From the NCBI GenBank assembly GCA_016212005.1, contig JACRHP010000052.1:1-62323 (forward strand): 62,323 nt of DNA, written 5' to 3'. The position numbers and the translations under genes were made by a program. This DNA is from Candidatus Omnitrophota bacterium (lineage in GTDB: Bacteria > Omnitrophota > Gorgyraeia > Zapsychrales > Zapsychraceae). Positions 9,102 through 15,744 of the stretch are shown one piece after another (within the stretch, counting starts at the first letter, position 1; each line of letters starts with the position of its first letter). The notes under the pieces were generated by a model. That model was not told where the DNA came from, searched no databases, and worked only from the letters and a program-made list of their open reading frames with translations.

Positions 9102-9922
9102 CAAATAAAATCACTCAACCAATCGTCCTCATGTATCACAGCATCCTGGCGCCCAATGCGCCGGCACCCGGGGAACGCGAAGCGGGAGCGGAGCTTTATG
9201 ACGTCAGCGCCGAAAAGTTCCGCGCCCAGTTGTCGTGGCTCAAGGAACACCAATACCGCAGCGTCACAGTCCATAAAAACCTGGACGTCTTCAGCCGCAG
9301 GGAAATCCTCATCACTTTTGACGACGGAGAAAAGAATAATTACACGGCGGCCCTGCCGTTACTGCAGGAGTTCGGCTTCACGGGACATTTTTTTCTGATC
9401 GCCAAGCGTGTCGGCAAGGAAGGATATATGGGCTGGGACGAGATCCGCCGGCTCCTCGCGGCCGGGATGGTGGTCGGTTCCCACGGCTTCAGCCACGAGA
9501 TATTGACCAACCTCCTGAATACCCAGATCGAGGAAGAACTCTCCGCTTCCAGAAAATACCTTGAACGCAACCTGGGCATCCCCGTTGAAAGCCTTTCGAT
9601 CCCCCGCGGGTTCTGCAATGATAAAATCCTGCGGATGGCGAAAGAGACCGGCTACAAATATATCTTCCTTTCGGAGAAACCCGCCGCGCCGCCGGCAGGA
9701 CATACCTCCCAGCCGGGTAGGTCCCGCGTAGCGGGGCAGGCAGGATGTTTTTCCCGCGTCGCCGTCAAATCGAACTGGACCATCGACCGTTTCGCCCAAG
9801 CCATGAGCGGGAACGCGCCTCTCAAGGAAAAAATCCTGGTGTCCTGCAAAAACAGCGTGAAAAAAATCCTGGGTGGAGGCGCGTACGACTGGGCACGGCG
9901 GATGATGCTCAAAATAAAATAA
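9098..9922 (+). CDS. Second polysaccharide deacetylase (NodB homology)
   Basis: 274 residues, start ATG overlapping the previous stop (ATGA). Motif 1 ITFDDGEKNN (about 72) and motif 2 GSHGFSHE (about 126) are present, plus PRGFCNDK in the motif 3 position. A Gly/Pro/Arg-rich stretch near 208-225 is encoded by DNA containing the stem-loop CCCGC-GTA-GCGGG and is probably a small repeat insertion that kept the frame. The tandem arrangement suggests the two enzymes act on the same polymer at different steps or positions. Confidence 0.85.
   Translation: MTNKITQPIVLMYHSILAPNAPAPGEREAGAELYDVSAEKFRAQLSWLKEHQYRSVTVHKNLDVFSRREILITFDDGEKNNYTAALPLLQEFGFTGHFFLIAKRVGKEGYMGWDEIRRLLAAGMVVGSHGFSHEILTNLLNTQIEEELSASRKYLERNLGIPVESLSIPRGFCNDKILRMAKETGYKYIFLSEKPAAPPAGHTSQPGRSRVAGQAGCFSRVAVKSNWTIDRFAQAMSGNAPLKEKILVSCKNSVKKILGGGAYDWARRMMLKIK
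9723..9735. repeat. Short stem-loop inside the second deacetylase gene
   Basis: CCCGC-GTA-GCGGG within a G+C-rich stretch that encodes low-complexity residues atypical of the family. It may be the core of a small intragenic repeat insertion. Confidence 0.4.
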
Positions 9923-9953
9923 TAATGGAAAAGATGGATATTCGGCATACATC

Positions 9954-9998
9954 ATATATGCTGTATAATACTTGACAACACAATATATATGCTGTATA
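9954..9998. promoter_or_regulatory. Direct-repeat operator of the NTase/XRE operon
   Basis: The 14-mer ATATATGCTGTATA occurs twice (9954-9967 and 9985-9998), start to start 31 bp or about three helical turns, so on the same DNA face. Each copy has weak dyad symmetry (ATATA-TGCTG-TATA). Copy 1 lies just upstream of -35 and copy 2 runs into -10. This is a probable binding site of the XRE protein encoded by the second gene of the operon. Confidence 0.7.
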
Positions 9999-10000
9999 TT
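9972..10000 (+). promoter_or_regulatory. sigma70 promoter of the NTase/XRE operon
   Basis: TTGACA (9972-9977), a 17-bp spacer and TATATT (9995-10000). The ATG at 10007 is where transcription should begin, so the mRNA is probably leaderless. Confidence 0.8.
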
Positions 10001-10006
10001 TAGGTC

Positions 10007-10723
10007 ATGAAGGTACCCGAGTTAAACTTCTCCATACAAAAACGGCTGTTAAAATGCTTGGCTGGCAAACTGGGCCATTATTACCTGGTTGGCGGGACTG
10101 CTTTGTCGCTTTATTATTTCCAACACAGAGAATCGCATGATCTGGATTTTTTTACGAAATCTTTCTCCGCGAAAGAAATCACTGAAGCCATTGGTTATCT
10201 TCAAGAAAAACACAACATAAAAACGGAATTGGTTGCTCAAAAAATGGGGAACAAATTCGCCAAAATCATGACGTATATGTTGACGGACAAAAAGGGAAAG
10301 GCCTGCAAAATCGATTTCGTGGAAGATTTTGTGGAGCTCGTTCAACCGATGAGGGAAATTGACGGCATCCGCGTTGTTTCTCTGGAAGATATCTACTTAA
10401 GGAAGCTTTATGCCGTGGCCGGCCATACAGCGTCACAAAACGATGTCGGCCAACATGTCACCATCGGAGGCCGCCAGGAAGCCAAAGATTTTTATGACCT
10501 CTATTGCCTCTCCAGTATCTCAACGCCTCTGTCCAAATTTGTCGCGCGCTACGGGACGGCAACCGTCAAGGAAGGCCTGGTCCGCTGGTATCGCACGTTT
10601 GACCGGATGGTCATAAAAACGGGCCTGCTGGATTTGGTCACGGAGAAAACCGTTGATTTCCGCCGGATGGACCAGCATTTTAAGAATGAAGTGGACGCCC
10701 TTTTGTCAGAGGAAGTCAGATGA
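10007..10723 (+). CDS. AbiEii-like nucleotidyltransferase, probable toxin
   Basis: 238 residues. YLVGGTALSL (about 25-34) and SHDLDFF (about 42-48) form the nucleotidyltransferase GG...DxD active site. EDIYLRKLYA and KDFYDLYCL further on are typical of the AbiEii family. It is shorter than and divergent from the AbiEii at 992-1798. It is paired with an XRE-domain protein rather than an AbiEi protein (4-bp overlap). Probable role: toxin that modifies RNA. The start places the ATG at the predicted transcription start, without a Shine-Dalgarno. Confidence 0.8.
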   Translation: MKVPELNFSIQKRLLKCLAGKLGHYYLVGGTALSLYYFQHRESHDLDFFTKSFSAKEITEAIGYLQEKHNIKTELVAQKMGNKFAKIMTYMLTDKKGKACKIDFVEDFVELVQPMREIDGIRVVSLEDIYLRKLYAVAGHTASQNDVGQHVTIGGRQEAKDFYDLYCLSSISTPLSKFVARYGTATVKEGLVRWYRTFDRMVIKTGLLDLVTEKTVDFRRMDQHFKNEVDALLSEEVR

Positions 10724-11259
10724 CGAGAAAAACAACGGATTGGCTGTGGGACCGGAACATCCCCCCCCAAGAAATTAGGAATATCCTGACCGATGAGCGG
10801 CATCCGAAGTTTACCGAACTTGCCGCGCTTCTTTTGGCCAGAAAGAATGTGCCGAAAGAAGTTTTTGAAGACTACCTTTCCAGGGAGACCTTTGTCCGTA
10901 ACTGGCCGCGCGTCAAAAAAAGAATGCGGCAGGACAAATGGACTGAAGACAGGATTATCTTCTGGCAGGCCATCTATGAAAAAGTGACGGAAATATTCAA
11001 AAAAAAAGGCATCGCCGTCCGGCCCCTCAAAACAATTCCCCCGGGAGATGAACTGTTCCGGGATGTGGGAGATCAGATCAAAAACTTACGCAAACAAGCC
11101 GGTTTAACACAAAGCGGTCTGGCTCAAAAACTCGACGTGTCTCAACAGGTCATTTCACGCGTTGAGAGCGGCCGCGGTAATGTCAGCCTTTTGACCATTA
11201 AACAAATCGTTGGAGCGCTGGGCCATAAAGCGATGGTCCAGTTCGCGCCTCAATCATGA
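10720..11259 (+). CDS. XRE-family HTH protein with an uncharacterised N-terminal domain, probable antitoxin
   Basis: 179 residues. Residues about 112-165 are a canonical XRE helix-turn-helix (IKNLRKQAGLTQSGLAQKL, then SQQVISRVESGRGNVSL). The first 110 residues (WLWDRNIPPQEIRNIL, LLLARKNVPKEVF, FVRNWPRVKKRM) match no family I recognise and could neutralise the nucleotidyltransferase. ATGA overlap with the toxin gene upstream and the GT2 gene downstream (4 bp) puts it in the same transcript. It is the probable autoregulator acting on the two 14-mer repeats at the promoter. Confidence 0.75.
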   Translation: MTRKTTDWLWDRNIPPQEIRNILTDERHPKFTELAALLLARKNVPKEVFEDYLSRETFVRNWPRVKKRMRQDKWTEDRIIFWQAIYEKVTEIFKKKGIAVRPLKTIPPGDELFRDVGDQIKNLRKQAGLTQSGLAQKLDVSQQVISRVESGRGNVSLLTIKQIVGALGHKAMVQFAPQS

Positions 11260-12416
11260 CCCTCACATTCTGGCTCCTGATATCGCTCACGCTTTACTGC
11301 TACTTCGTCTACCCGCTGCTGTTGTGGCTCGTCGCGCGGTTACGGCCAAACCCTGTCCGAAAGGGGAGTTATGAACCAAAGATCTCCGTCGTCCTCTCGG
11401 TCTGGAACGAAGCTGATGTTATAGAAGGGAAGCTCCGGAACCTTTTGTCCCTCGATTACCCAAAAGACAAGATGGAGGTCCTCATCGGTTCGGACGGTTC
11501 CACCGATCAAACGGCCTCGATCGTCCGCGGGTTCAACGACCCGCGGGTCCATTTGATCGAACGGCCGCAGCGCCGTGGCAAAATGGCGACCTTGAACGAA
11601 CTGGTCTTCACGGCCCAAAACGACATCGTCGTTTTTTGCGACGCGCGCCAAGCCTTCGCCTCTGACGCCATCAGGGAATTGGTGGCCAATTTCTTCGATC
11701 CCAAGGTCGGCTGCGTGAGCGGCGAACTTATCTTTCAAAAGGAGGAGGAAGAAGAGGGCGCTACGGCCAAAGGTGTTGGCCTGTACTGGAACTACGAAAA
11801 GTTTATCCGCAAACAGGAAAGCCGGGTCCATTCCATGCTCGGGGCAACCGGGGCCATTTATGCTATCCGCAGGGAATTATTTGTCTCGATCCCGACCCGC
11901 ATCGTACTGGATGACATGTATATACCTTTACAAATTATCCGCAAAGGCTATCGGGCGGTCTTTGATGGATCCGCCAAAGCCTGCGATCACGCCGCCGACA
12001 GCCCGCGCGAAGAGCACCGCCGCAAGACCCGCACGCTCTTCGGAAATTATCAAATATTTGGGCTCTTTCCGGATTTGTTTAATCCCTTGCACAGCCCGGT
12101 CGCTATCCAGTTATTCTCACATAAACTATTGCGGGTGCTGATACCGTTATTTTTAATTTTTCTATTCATCCTGAATCTGCTCTTATCCGGCAGACCGTTA
12201 TACCAAACCATGCTTTATCTGCAAATTACATTTTACGGTATGGCCGCAACAGGGGCCTTGTCAAGATACCAAAAGCATGGTATCTTTAACCTCATATCTA
12301 AAGTCTGTTATATACCGTATGTCTTTTGCTTACTAAACTTTTCAGCGCTGATAGGAACATTGCGGTTCTTTGGCTCAAAACAGGAAGTCACATGGCAAAA
12401 AGCTCGCGAGAAATAA
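11256..12416 (+). CDS. Membrane glycosyltransferase family 2
   Basis: 386 residues. An N-terminal TM helix (about 2-27), a GT-A domain with ISVVLSVWNEADV (about 43) and GSDGSTDQT (about 79), a probable DxD-equivalent FCDARQ, an acceptor-site VLDDMY (about 218), then three C-terminal TM helices (about 290-375). This is the layout of processive or EpsF-like inner-membrane GT2 enzymes in exopolysaccharide loci. It overlaps the XRE gene by 4 bp and the exosortase gene by 25 bp, so it belongs to the exosortase operon while sharing a transcript with the accessory pair. Confidence 0.85.
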   Translation: MTLTFWLLISLTLYCYFVYPLLLWLVARLRPNPVRKGSYEPKISVVLSVWNEADVIEGKLRNLLSLDYPKDKMEVLIGSDGSTDQTASIVRGFNDPRVHLIERPQRRGKMATLNELVFTAQNDIVVFCDARQAFASDAIRELVANFFDPKVGCVSGELIFQKEEEEEGATAKGVGLYWNYEKFIRKQESRVHSMLGATGAIYAIRRELFVSIPTRIVLDDMYIPLQIIRKGYRAVFDGSAKACDHAADSPREEHRRKTRTLFGNYQIFGLFPDLFNPLHSPVAIQLFSHKLLRVLIPLFLIFLFILNLLLSGRPLYQTMLYLQITFYGMAATGALSRYQKHGIFNLISKVCYIPYVFCLLNFSALIGTLRFFGSKQEVTWQKAREK

Positions 12417-13240
12417 AAGCAATCCGGAACCAAATAAAATCACACCCCCAGGAATTTTTGCTGGCAGGGATGTTCATCCTCACCTACATCCCGACCTTTT
12501 TGTGGATGTGGGACAGGTGGTTCGCCCGCGACTCCTACTACAGCCACGGGATCCTGGTCCCGTTTGTCAGCGGATATCTCATCTGGCAGATGCGCGATGA
12601 ACTCGCGCGGATCAAGCCAAAGCGTTCACCGCTGGGCATGCCGCTAATCGTTACAGGACTCTTTATCCACGTCATCAGCTCGCTTTTCCGCGTCTATTTT
12701 ACTTCCGGGTTTTCCATGATCATAGTCCTGGCGGGTGTCATCCTTTTTCTGTACGGCACAACCACATTCAAAAAAATCTTGTTTCCCCTGGGATTCCTCG
12801 TTTTTATGATGCCGGTCCCCCTGGTCGTCATTGCCAATATCAGCTTTAAAATGAAGATCCTTGCCGCGCAGATCGCCACCGCCCTTCTCAACAACATGGG
12901 GTTGCCCGCCCTGCGCGAAGGGAGCATCATCAAAATGCACCATGCCTATGTCATTGTCGACGATATCTGCAGCGGCCTGCGTTCCCTGATTTCCCTGATG
13001 GCCCTGGGCAGCATTTTCGCGTACTGGATGAAGGGGCCCATGCTCAAACGGGTCATCCTGTTCTGCGCGACGGTCCCCATCGCCGTCATCACCAATGTCT
13101 GCCGGATCATCTTTCTGTCGTTTATTTCCGAAGTCTGGGGGCCGCAATACGCGACAGGGTTTGTCCATGACTTCTCGGGATTTATGCTCTTCGCCATCGC
13201 GTTCGCACTTTTGTACGCGGTGGGAAAAATCCTTGAATAG
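12392..13240 (+). CDS. xrt: Exosortase (Xrt/EpsH family transpeptidase)
   Basis: 282 residues from ATG 12392 (GGAAG upstream); the longer track ORF starts inside GT2. About eight hydrophobic segments. The exosortase catalytic triad is visible: Cys in DDICSGLRSL (about 192), Arg in NVCRIIFLS (about 237) and His in FVHDFSGF (about 258). Exosortases sit in the inner membrane and process proteins with PEP-CTERM tails. EpsI follows, and four PEP-CTERM-bearing ORFs lie 8-11 kb downstream. I cannot assign the exosortase subclass. Confidence 0.93.
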   Translation: MAKSSREIKAIRNQIKSHPQEFLLAGMFILTYIPTFLWMWDRWFARDSYYSHGILVPFVSGYLIWQMRDELARIKPKRSPLGMPLIVTGLFIHVISSLFRVYFTSGFSMIIVLAGVILFLYGTTTFKKILFPLGFLVFMMPVPLVVIANISFKMKILAAQIATALLNNMGLPALREGSIIKMHHAYVIVDDICSGLRSLISLMALGSIFAYWMKGPMLKRVILFCATVPIAVITNVCRIIFLSFISEVWGPQYATGFVHDFSGFMLFAIAFALLYAVGKILE

Positions 13241-13248
13241 GTACTAAA

Positions 13249-13266
13249 GGCACGGCATGCCGTGCC
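13249..13266. repeat. REP-like palindrome, second copy
   Basis: An 18-bp perfect palindrome sharing the core CACGGCATGCCGTG with 8256-8283. Its outer arms have decayed. It lies in the 32-bp gap between the exosortase and epsI genes. Confidence 0.7.
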
Positions 13267-13272
13267 CCTGCG

Positions 13273-13926
13273 ATGAAAAATATGCAAAACAAAATTTTCG
13301 ACAAATCTTCTCTTATGATAGCTTTTCTTTTCCTCGTATCCGCCGCGATTTCCTGGCAGCTCTACTTTAAAGTCTACAGCCAGAAAGATACCGTGAGCAT
13401 CCATACGTTCCCCAAAGAGATTGCAGGATGGACTGCCGAAGAATTACCCATTACTGACAGAGAAAAGGCTATCCTGGAAACAGACAACGTTTTTGCCAGA
13501 CGCTACACAAATGTGAAGGGAGAAGAAGTCGTCCTGTTCATTGTTTATTCCCAAAATAACCGCAAGGTTTCTCATCCGCCCGAGGTCTGTTACACCGGAA
13601 GCGGGGCGACCATTTTAAGCAATGTCCATGACTCCTTTCCGGCCGGATCAACGGCCGGTGACATCCGCGTTAACCGCGTAGCCGTGGAACAAGGCCGCCG
13701 AAACCAAATATTTTTTTACTGGTTCAAGGTAGGGGATACATTTACGTCTAACTACTGGAAACAACAAGGGCTTATCGCTCTGAAATCGTTCCGCGGCCAG
13801 CCCTCCAGCAGCGCGCTGGTCCGCATTTCCATAGACAGCGCCAACCCCGAAGACCCGCAGGCCATCAAACGCCTAAAAAAATTTGGCCAGTTAATCCTGC
13901 CGCTTCTTAATCAGTATCTTCCCTAA
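13273..13926 (+). CDS. epsI: EpsI, exosortase-associated protein
   Basis: 217 residues. One N-terminal membrane anchor (about 10-28), then the periplasmic EpsI domain with the family hallmarks IAGWTAEELPIT and HPPEVCYTGSG (about 101; H-x-P-E-x-C core) and ending in RISID. In many lineages EpsI is fused to the exosortase C-terminus; here it is separate, 32 bp downstream with a REP-like palindrome between. It is thought to support exosortase function or exopolysaccharide production; the mechanism is not established. Confidence 0.88.
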   Translation: MKNMQNKIFDKSSLMIAFLFLVSAAISWQLYFKVYSQKDTVSIHTFPKEIAGWTAEELPITDREKAILETDNVFARRYTNVKGEEVVLFIVYSQNNRKVSHPPEVCYTGSGATILSNVHDSFPAGSTAGDIRVNRVAVEQGRRNQIFFYWFKVGDTFTSNYWKQQGLIALKSFRGQPSSSALVRISIDSANPEDPQAIKRLKKFGQLILPLLNQYLP

Positions 13927-13935
13927 AACAACGCA

Positions 13936-14976
13936 ATGGAAAATCAAAAAGAAAATTTAGAAAAAGCCGCCTCAATTCTTGCAAAGGACTTATTGTGTCT
14001 TAAGGAAGGAGAGAAACTGTTTATTTATGTGGACCGGGGAAGTGATTTGGCGGTGGCACAAAGCGTTCAAAATTATGCCGGAAAAACAGGTGTCCAGACA
14101 GAGCTGTACAAATTAAATGACCGTCTGGAGTTTCCCGAGAAGTTAAATGAGCTTACCGCCAAAATTGAAAGTGAACATTATGATGCGATCTGTGAGCTTT
14201 CGGAAGAATATTTCTATCCGACAATCGCCTGGAAGAAAGCGTTGGAGCGAAAAGCCCGCATTTATTCTCTGGCGGGAATGGATGCGCAGAGTTTCATCCG
14301 CTGTATCGGAGAAGTCGATCATGAGTCAATGTTCCGGCTTGGAACAAAATTGAATCAACGGTTAAAGGCGGCCAAAACGATTCATATCCGCACGGCCAAA
14401 GGGACAGACATAAAGTTTCGCATACAGGCGCGGATGAACCGTATATTACGGTCGCTATTGAAATCCATGAAAAAAGAGCTGTCCTATGTCATGGCCCAAT
14501 CAGGAACACCGGTACAATCGGGGCAATGTACGTTTCTGGGGGGACAGGTTGCCTTTCAGGGAATTCCGGAAACCATCGAAGGGACGGCGGTTGTTGATGG
14601 ATATTTATGGCCACCCAAAGAGGTTGGGCTGATTCAGGACCCGATTATATTGACGGTTAAAAAAGGTTACGTTACGGACATAGGCGGCTGTCCTGTGAAA
14701 TCGAAAGTTTTAAGCCAGTGGTTAAATGGAAAAAGCAAGAAGGTCAAACATTTTTGCTTGGGATTTCATCCTAACGCAAAATTATCCGGAGGACTCACCG
14801 AGGCTGAAAGAGTCTACGGCAACATCACGATAGGGTTTGGTGATTATCCATTTCACACGGATGGAATCATGAATAATCCGACTATATTAGTGGATGATAA
14901 CATTATGGAACAAGACGGTTTCTTTACGCATGAAAATCTACCAGCCTTTGCAATAAAGAATCCGAATCGGGATTAG
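13936..14976 (+). CDS. M29-like aminopeptidase family protein
   Basis: 346 residues. It resembles the M29 leucyl-aminopeptidase/NicX-like fold: an N-terminal alpha/beta half with a GEKLFIYVDR strand, a C-terminal half with IEGTAVVDGYLWPP (metal-binding region in M29 enzymes), FHPNAKLSGGLTEAERVYG and IGFGDYPFHTDGIM. Family members bind two metal ions; here E (TEAERVYG) and H/D (FHTD) are candidate ligands. It follows epsI by 9 bp and may be the last gene of the exosortase operon before a terminator-like hairpin. Peptide substrate and location are unknown; no signal peptide is seen. Confidence 0.7.
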   Translation: MENQKENLEKAASILAKDLLCLKEGEKLFIYVDRGSDLAVAQSVQNYAGKTGVQTELYKLNDRLEFPEKLNELTAKIESEHYDAICELSEEYFYPTIAWKKALERKARIYSLAGMDAQSFIRCIGEVDHESMFRLGTKLNQRLKAAKTIHIRTAKGTDIKFRIQARMNRILRSLLKSMKKELSYVMAQSGTPVQSGQCTFLGGQVAFQGIPETIEGTAVVDGYLWPPKEVGLIQDPIILTVKKGYVTDIGGCPVKSKVLSQWLNGKSKKVKHFCLGFHPNAKLSGGLTEAERVYGNITIGFGDYPFHTDGIMNNPTILVDDNIMEQDGFFTHENLPAFAIKNPNRD

Positions 14977-15140
14977 GTAAGCTTAATTGAAGCGTAACGA
15001 CGTGGATGCCGCACCATGGCTGGAAGATTTTGGCCGAATTATCCTTCCCTAACATATACAACAACATCTCCCCTGAATTACCATAAATTCTTTTTATACG
15101 CTAACGTATTGGGAATAAATATCTTAAGTTTATGAACAAA

Positions 15141-15185
15141 CCACAACCGACTCATCTGAAACCGGTTGTGGAGATTTGCTTTTTC
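15141..15185 (+). terminator. Terminator-like hairpin after the exosortase operon
   Basis: CCACAACCG (15141-15149) and CGGTTGTGG (15163-15171) make a 9-bp stem, followed by the T-rich TTTGCTTTTT. The 164 bp between it and the aminopeptidase gene show nothing else I can support, apart from a small ATACG/CGTAT stem. Confidence 0.55.
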
Positions 15186-15204
15186 GGAATTTATAGTTTA
15201 TACT
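15176..15204 (+). promoter_or_regulatory. sigma70 promoter of riboswitch unit 1
   Basis: TTGCTT (15176-15181), a 17-bp spacer and TATACT (15199-15204). The predicted start lies near 15211, about 20 nt before the aptamer. Confidence 0.6.
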
Positions 15205-15230
15205 TCCTTTTGGATTTGATTCAACCGCTC

Positions 15231-15390
15231 TTTTGGACGATAAAGGCAAACCCATCGTAAGGTGGGGACGCAAAGCTATCCCGACATTTCCTTCAGAAAA
15301 TATTTAGAAGGAAGTCGGGACCCCGACTGAGGCGCTGCCGAACGTCGGGGAAGGGTCCTTGAACAGGACAGCCTGGCCACCGAAACCAAA
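15231..15390 (+). ncRNA. Cyclic di-GMP-I (GEMM-I) riboswitch 1, with enlarged P3
   Basis: It contains the conserved aptamer elements: AAAGGCAAACC, a P2 hairpin CCCATCGTAAGGTGGGG with GNRA-like loop, then GGGACGCAAAGC, and the closing CAGCCTGGCCACCGA. The P3 side is unusually large (about 90 nt). It carries a long CCCGACATTTCCTTC/GAAGGAAGTCGGG helix and a second CCCCGAC/GTCGGGG helix. TTTGG (15232-15236) can pair with CCAAA (15386-15390) as outer P1. Two terminators follow with no ORF between, so it may attenuate transcription in response to c-di-GMP. Motif-based call, no covariance model run. Confidence 0.85.
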
Positions 15391-15416
15391 GTAAAATTAA
15401 AAGCACGTATAAAGTG

Positions 15417-15447
15417 GCCTGTCCGGCAGAGTGGACAGGCATTTTTT
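15417..15447 (+). terminator. Intrinsic terminator after riboswitch 1
   Basis: GCCTGTCC (15417-15424) and GGACAGGC (15433-15440) form an 8-bp stem followed by six Ts. It lies 27 nt after the aptamer, as expected for a riboswitch expression platform. Confidence 0.8.
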
Positions 15448-15461
15448 ATGTGCGCGGCGAC

Positions 15462-15502
15462 TGCGCCCACTCTTACGAAAGCTAGAGTGGGCGCATTATT
15501 TT
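15462..15502 (+). terminator. Second strong terminator between the riboswitches
   Basis: TGCGCCCACTCT (15462-15473) and AGAGTGGGCGCA (15484-15495) form a perfect 12-bp stem followed by TTATTTTT. Confidence 0.75.
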
Positions 15503-15584
15503 TGAGTGAAAAATGAAAAGACGAACCAGAACAATTGACCTTAAAAACGAATTTGACGCAATGGATTCTCAAATGTTGAGCCCG

Positions 15585-15614
15585 TTGATCCAAATAACGG
15601 ACTCTTTTTATAGT
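15585..15614 (+). promoter_or_regulatory. Possible sigma70 promoter of riboswitch unit 2
   Basis: TTGATC (15585-15590), an 18-bp spacer and TATAGT (15609-15614). The predicted start is at the foot of a small CATTTCGG/CCGAAATG hairpin (15617-15638) just before the aptamer. Confidence 0.5.
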
Positions 15615-15643
15615 CACATTTCGGAAAAAACCGAAATGGAAAA

Positions 15644-15738
15644 TTCCCTTCAAAAAGGCAAACCCATCGCAAGATGGGGACGCAAAGCTATAGGACCCTG
15701 CACCATGCGGTACAGGGCAGCCTGGCTGCTGAAAGGAG
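15644..15738 (+). ncRNA. Cyclic di-GMP-I (GEMM-I) riboswitch 2, controlling the 15745 gene
   Basis: The same conserved blocks as riboswitch 1 (AAAGGCAAACCCATCGCAAG, GGGGACGCAAAGC, CAGCCTGGCTG) with a normal-sized P3 (CCCTG/CAGGG). The 5' TTCCCTTC (15644-15651) can pair with GAAAGGAG (15731-15738), which contains the Shine-Dalgarno of the downstream gene. Ligand-stabilised P1 would therefore hide the ribosome site, predicting a translational OFF switch at high c-di-GMP. The pairing is read by eye with one mismatch. Confidence 0.88.
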
Positions 15739-15744
15739 TCTGCG

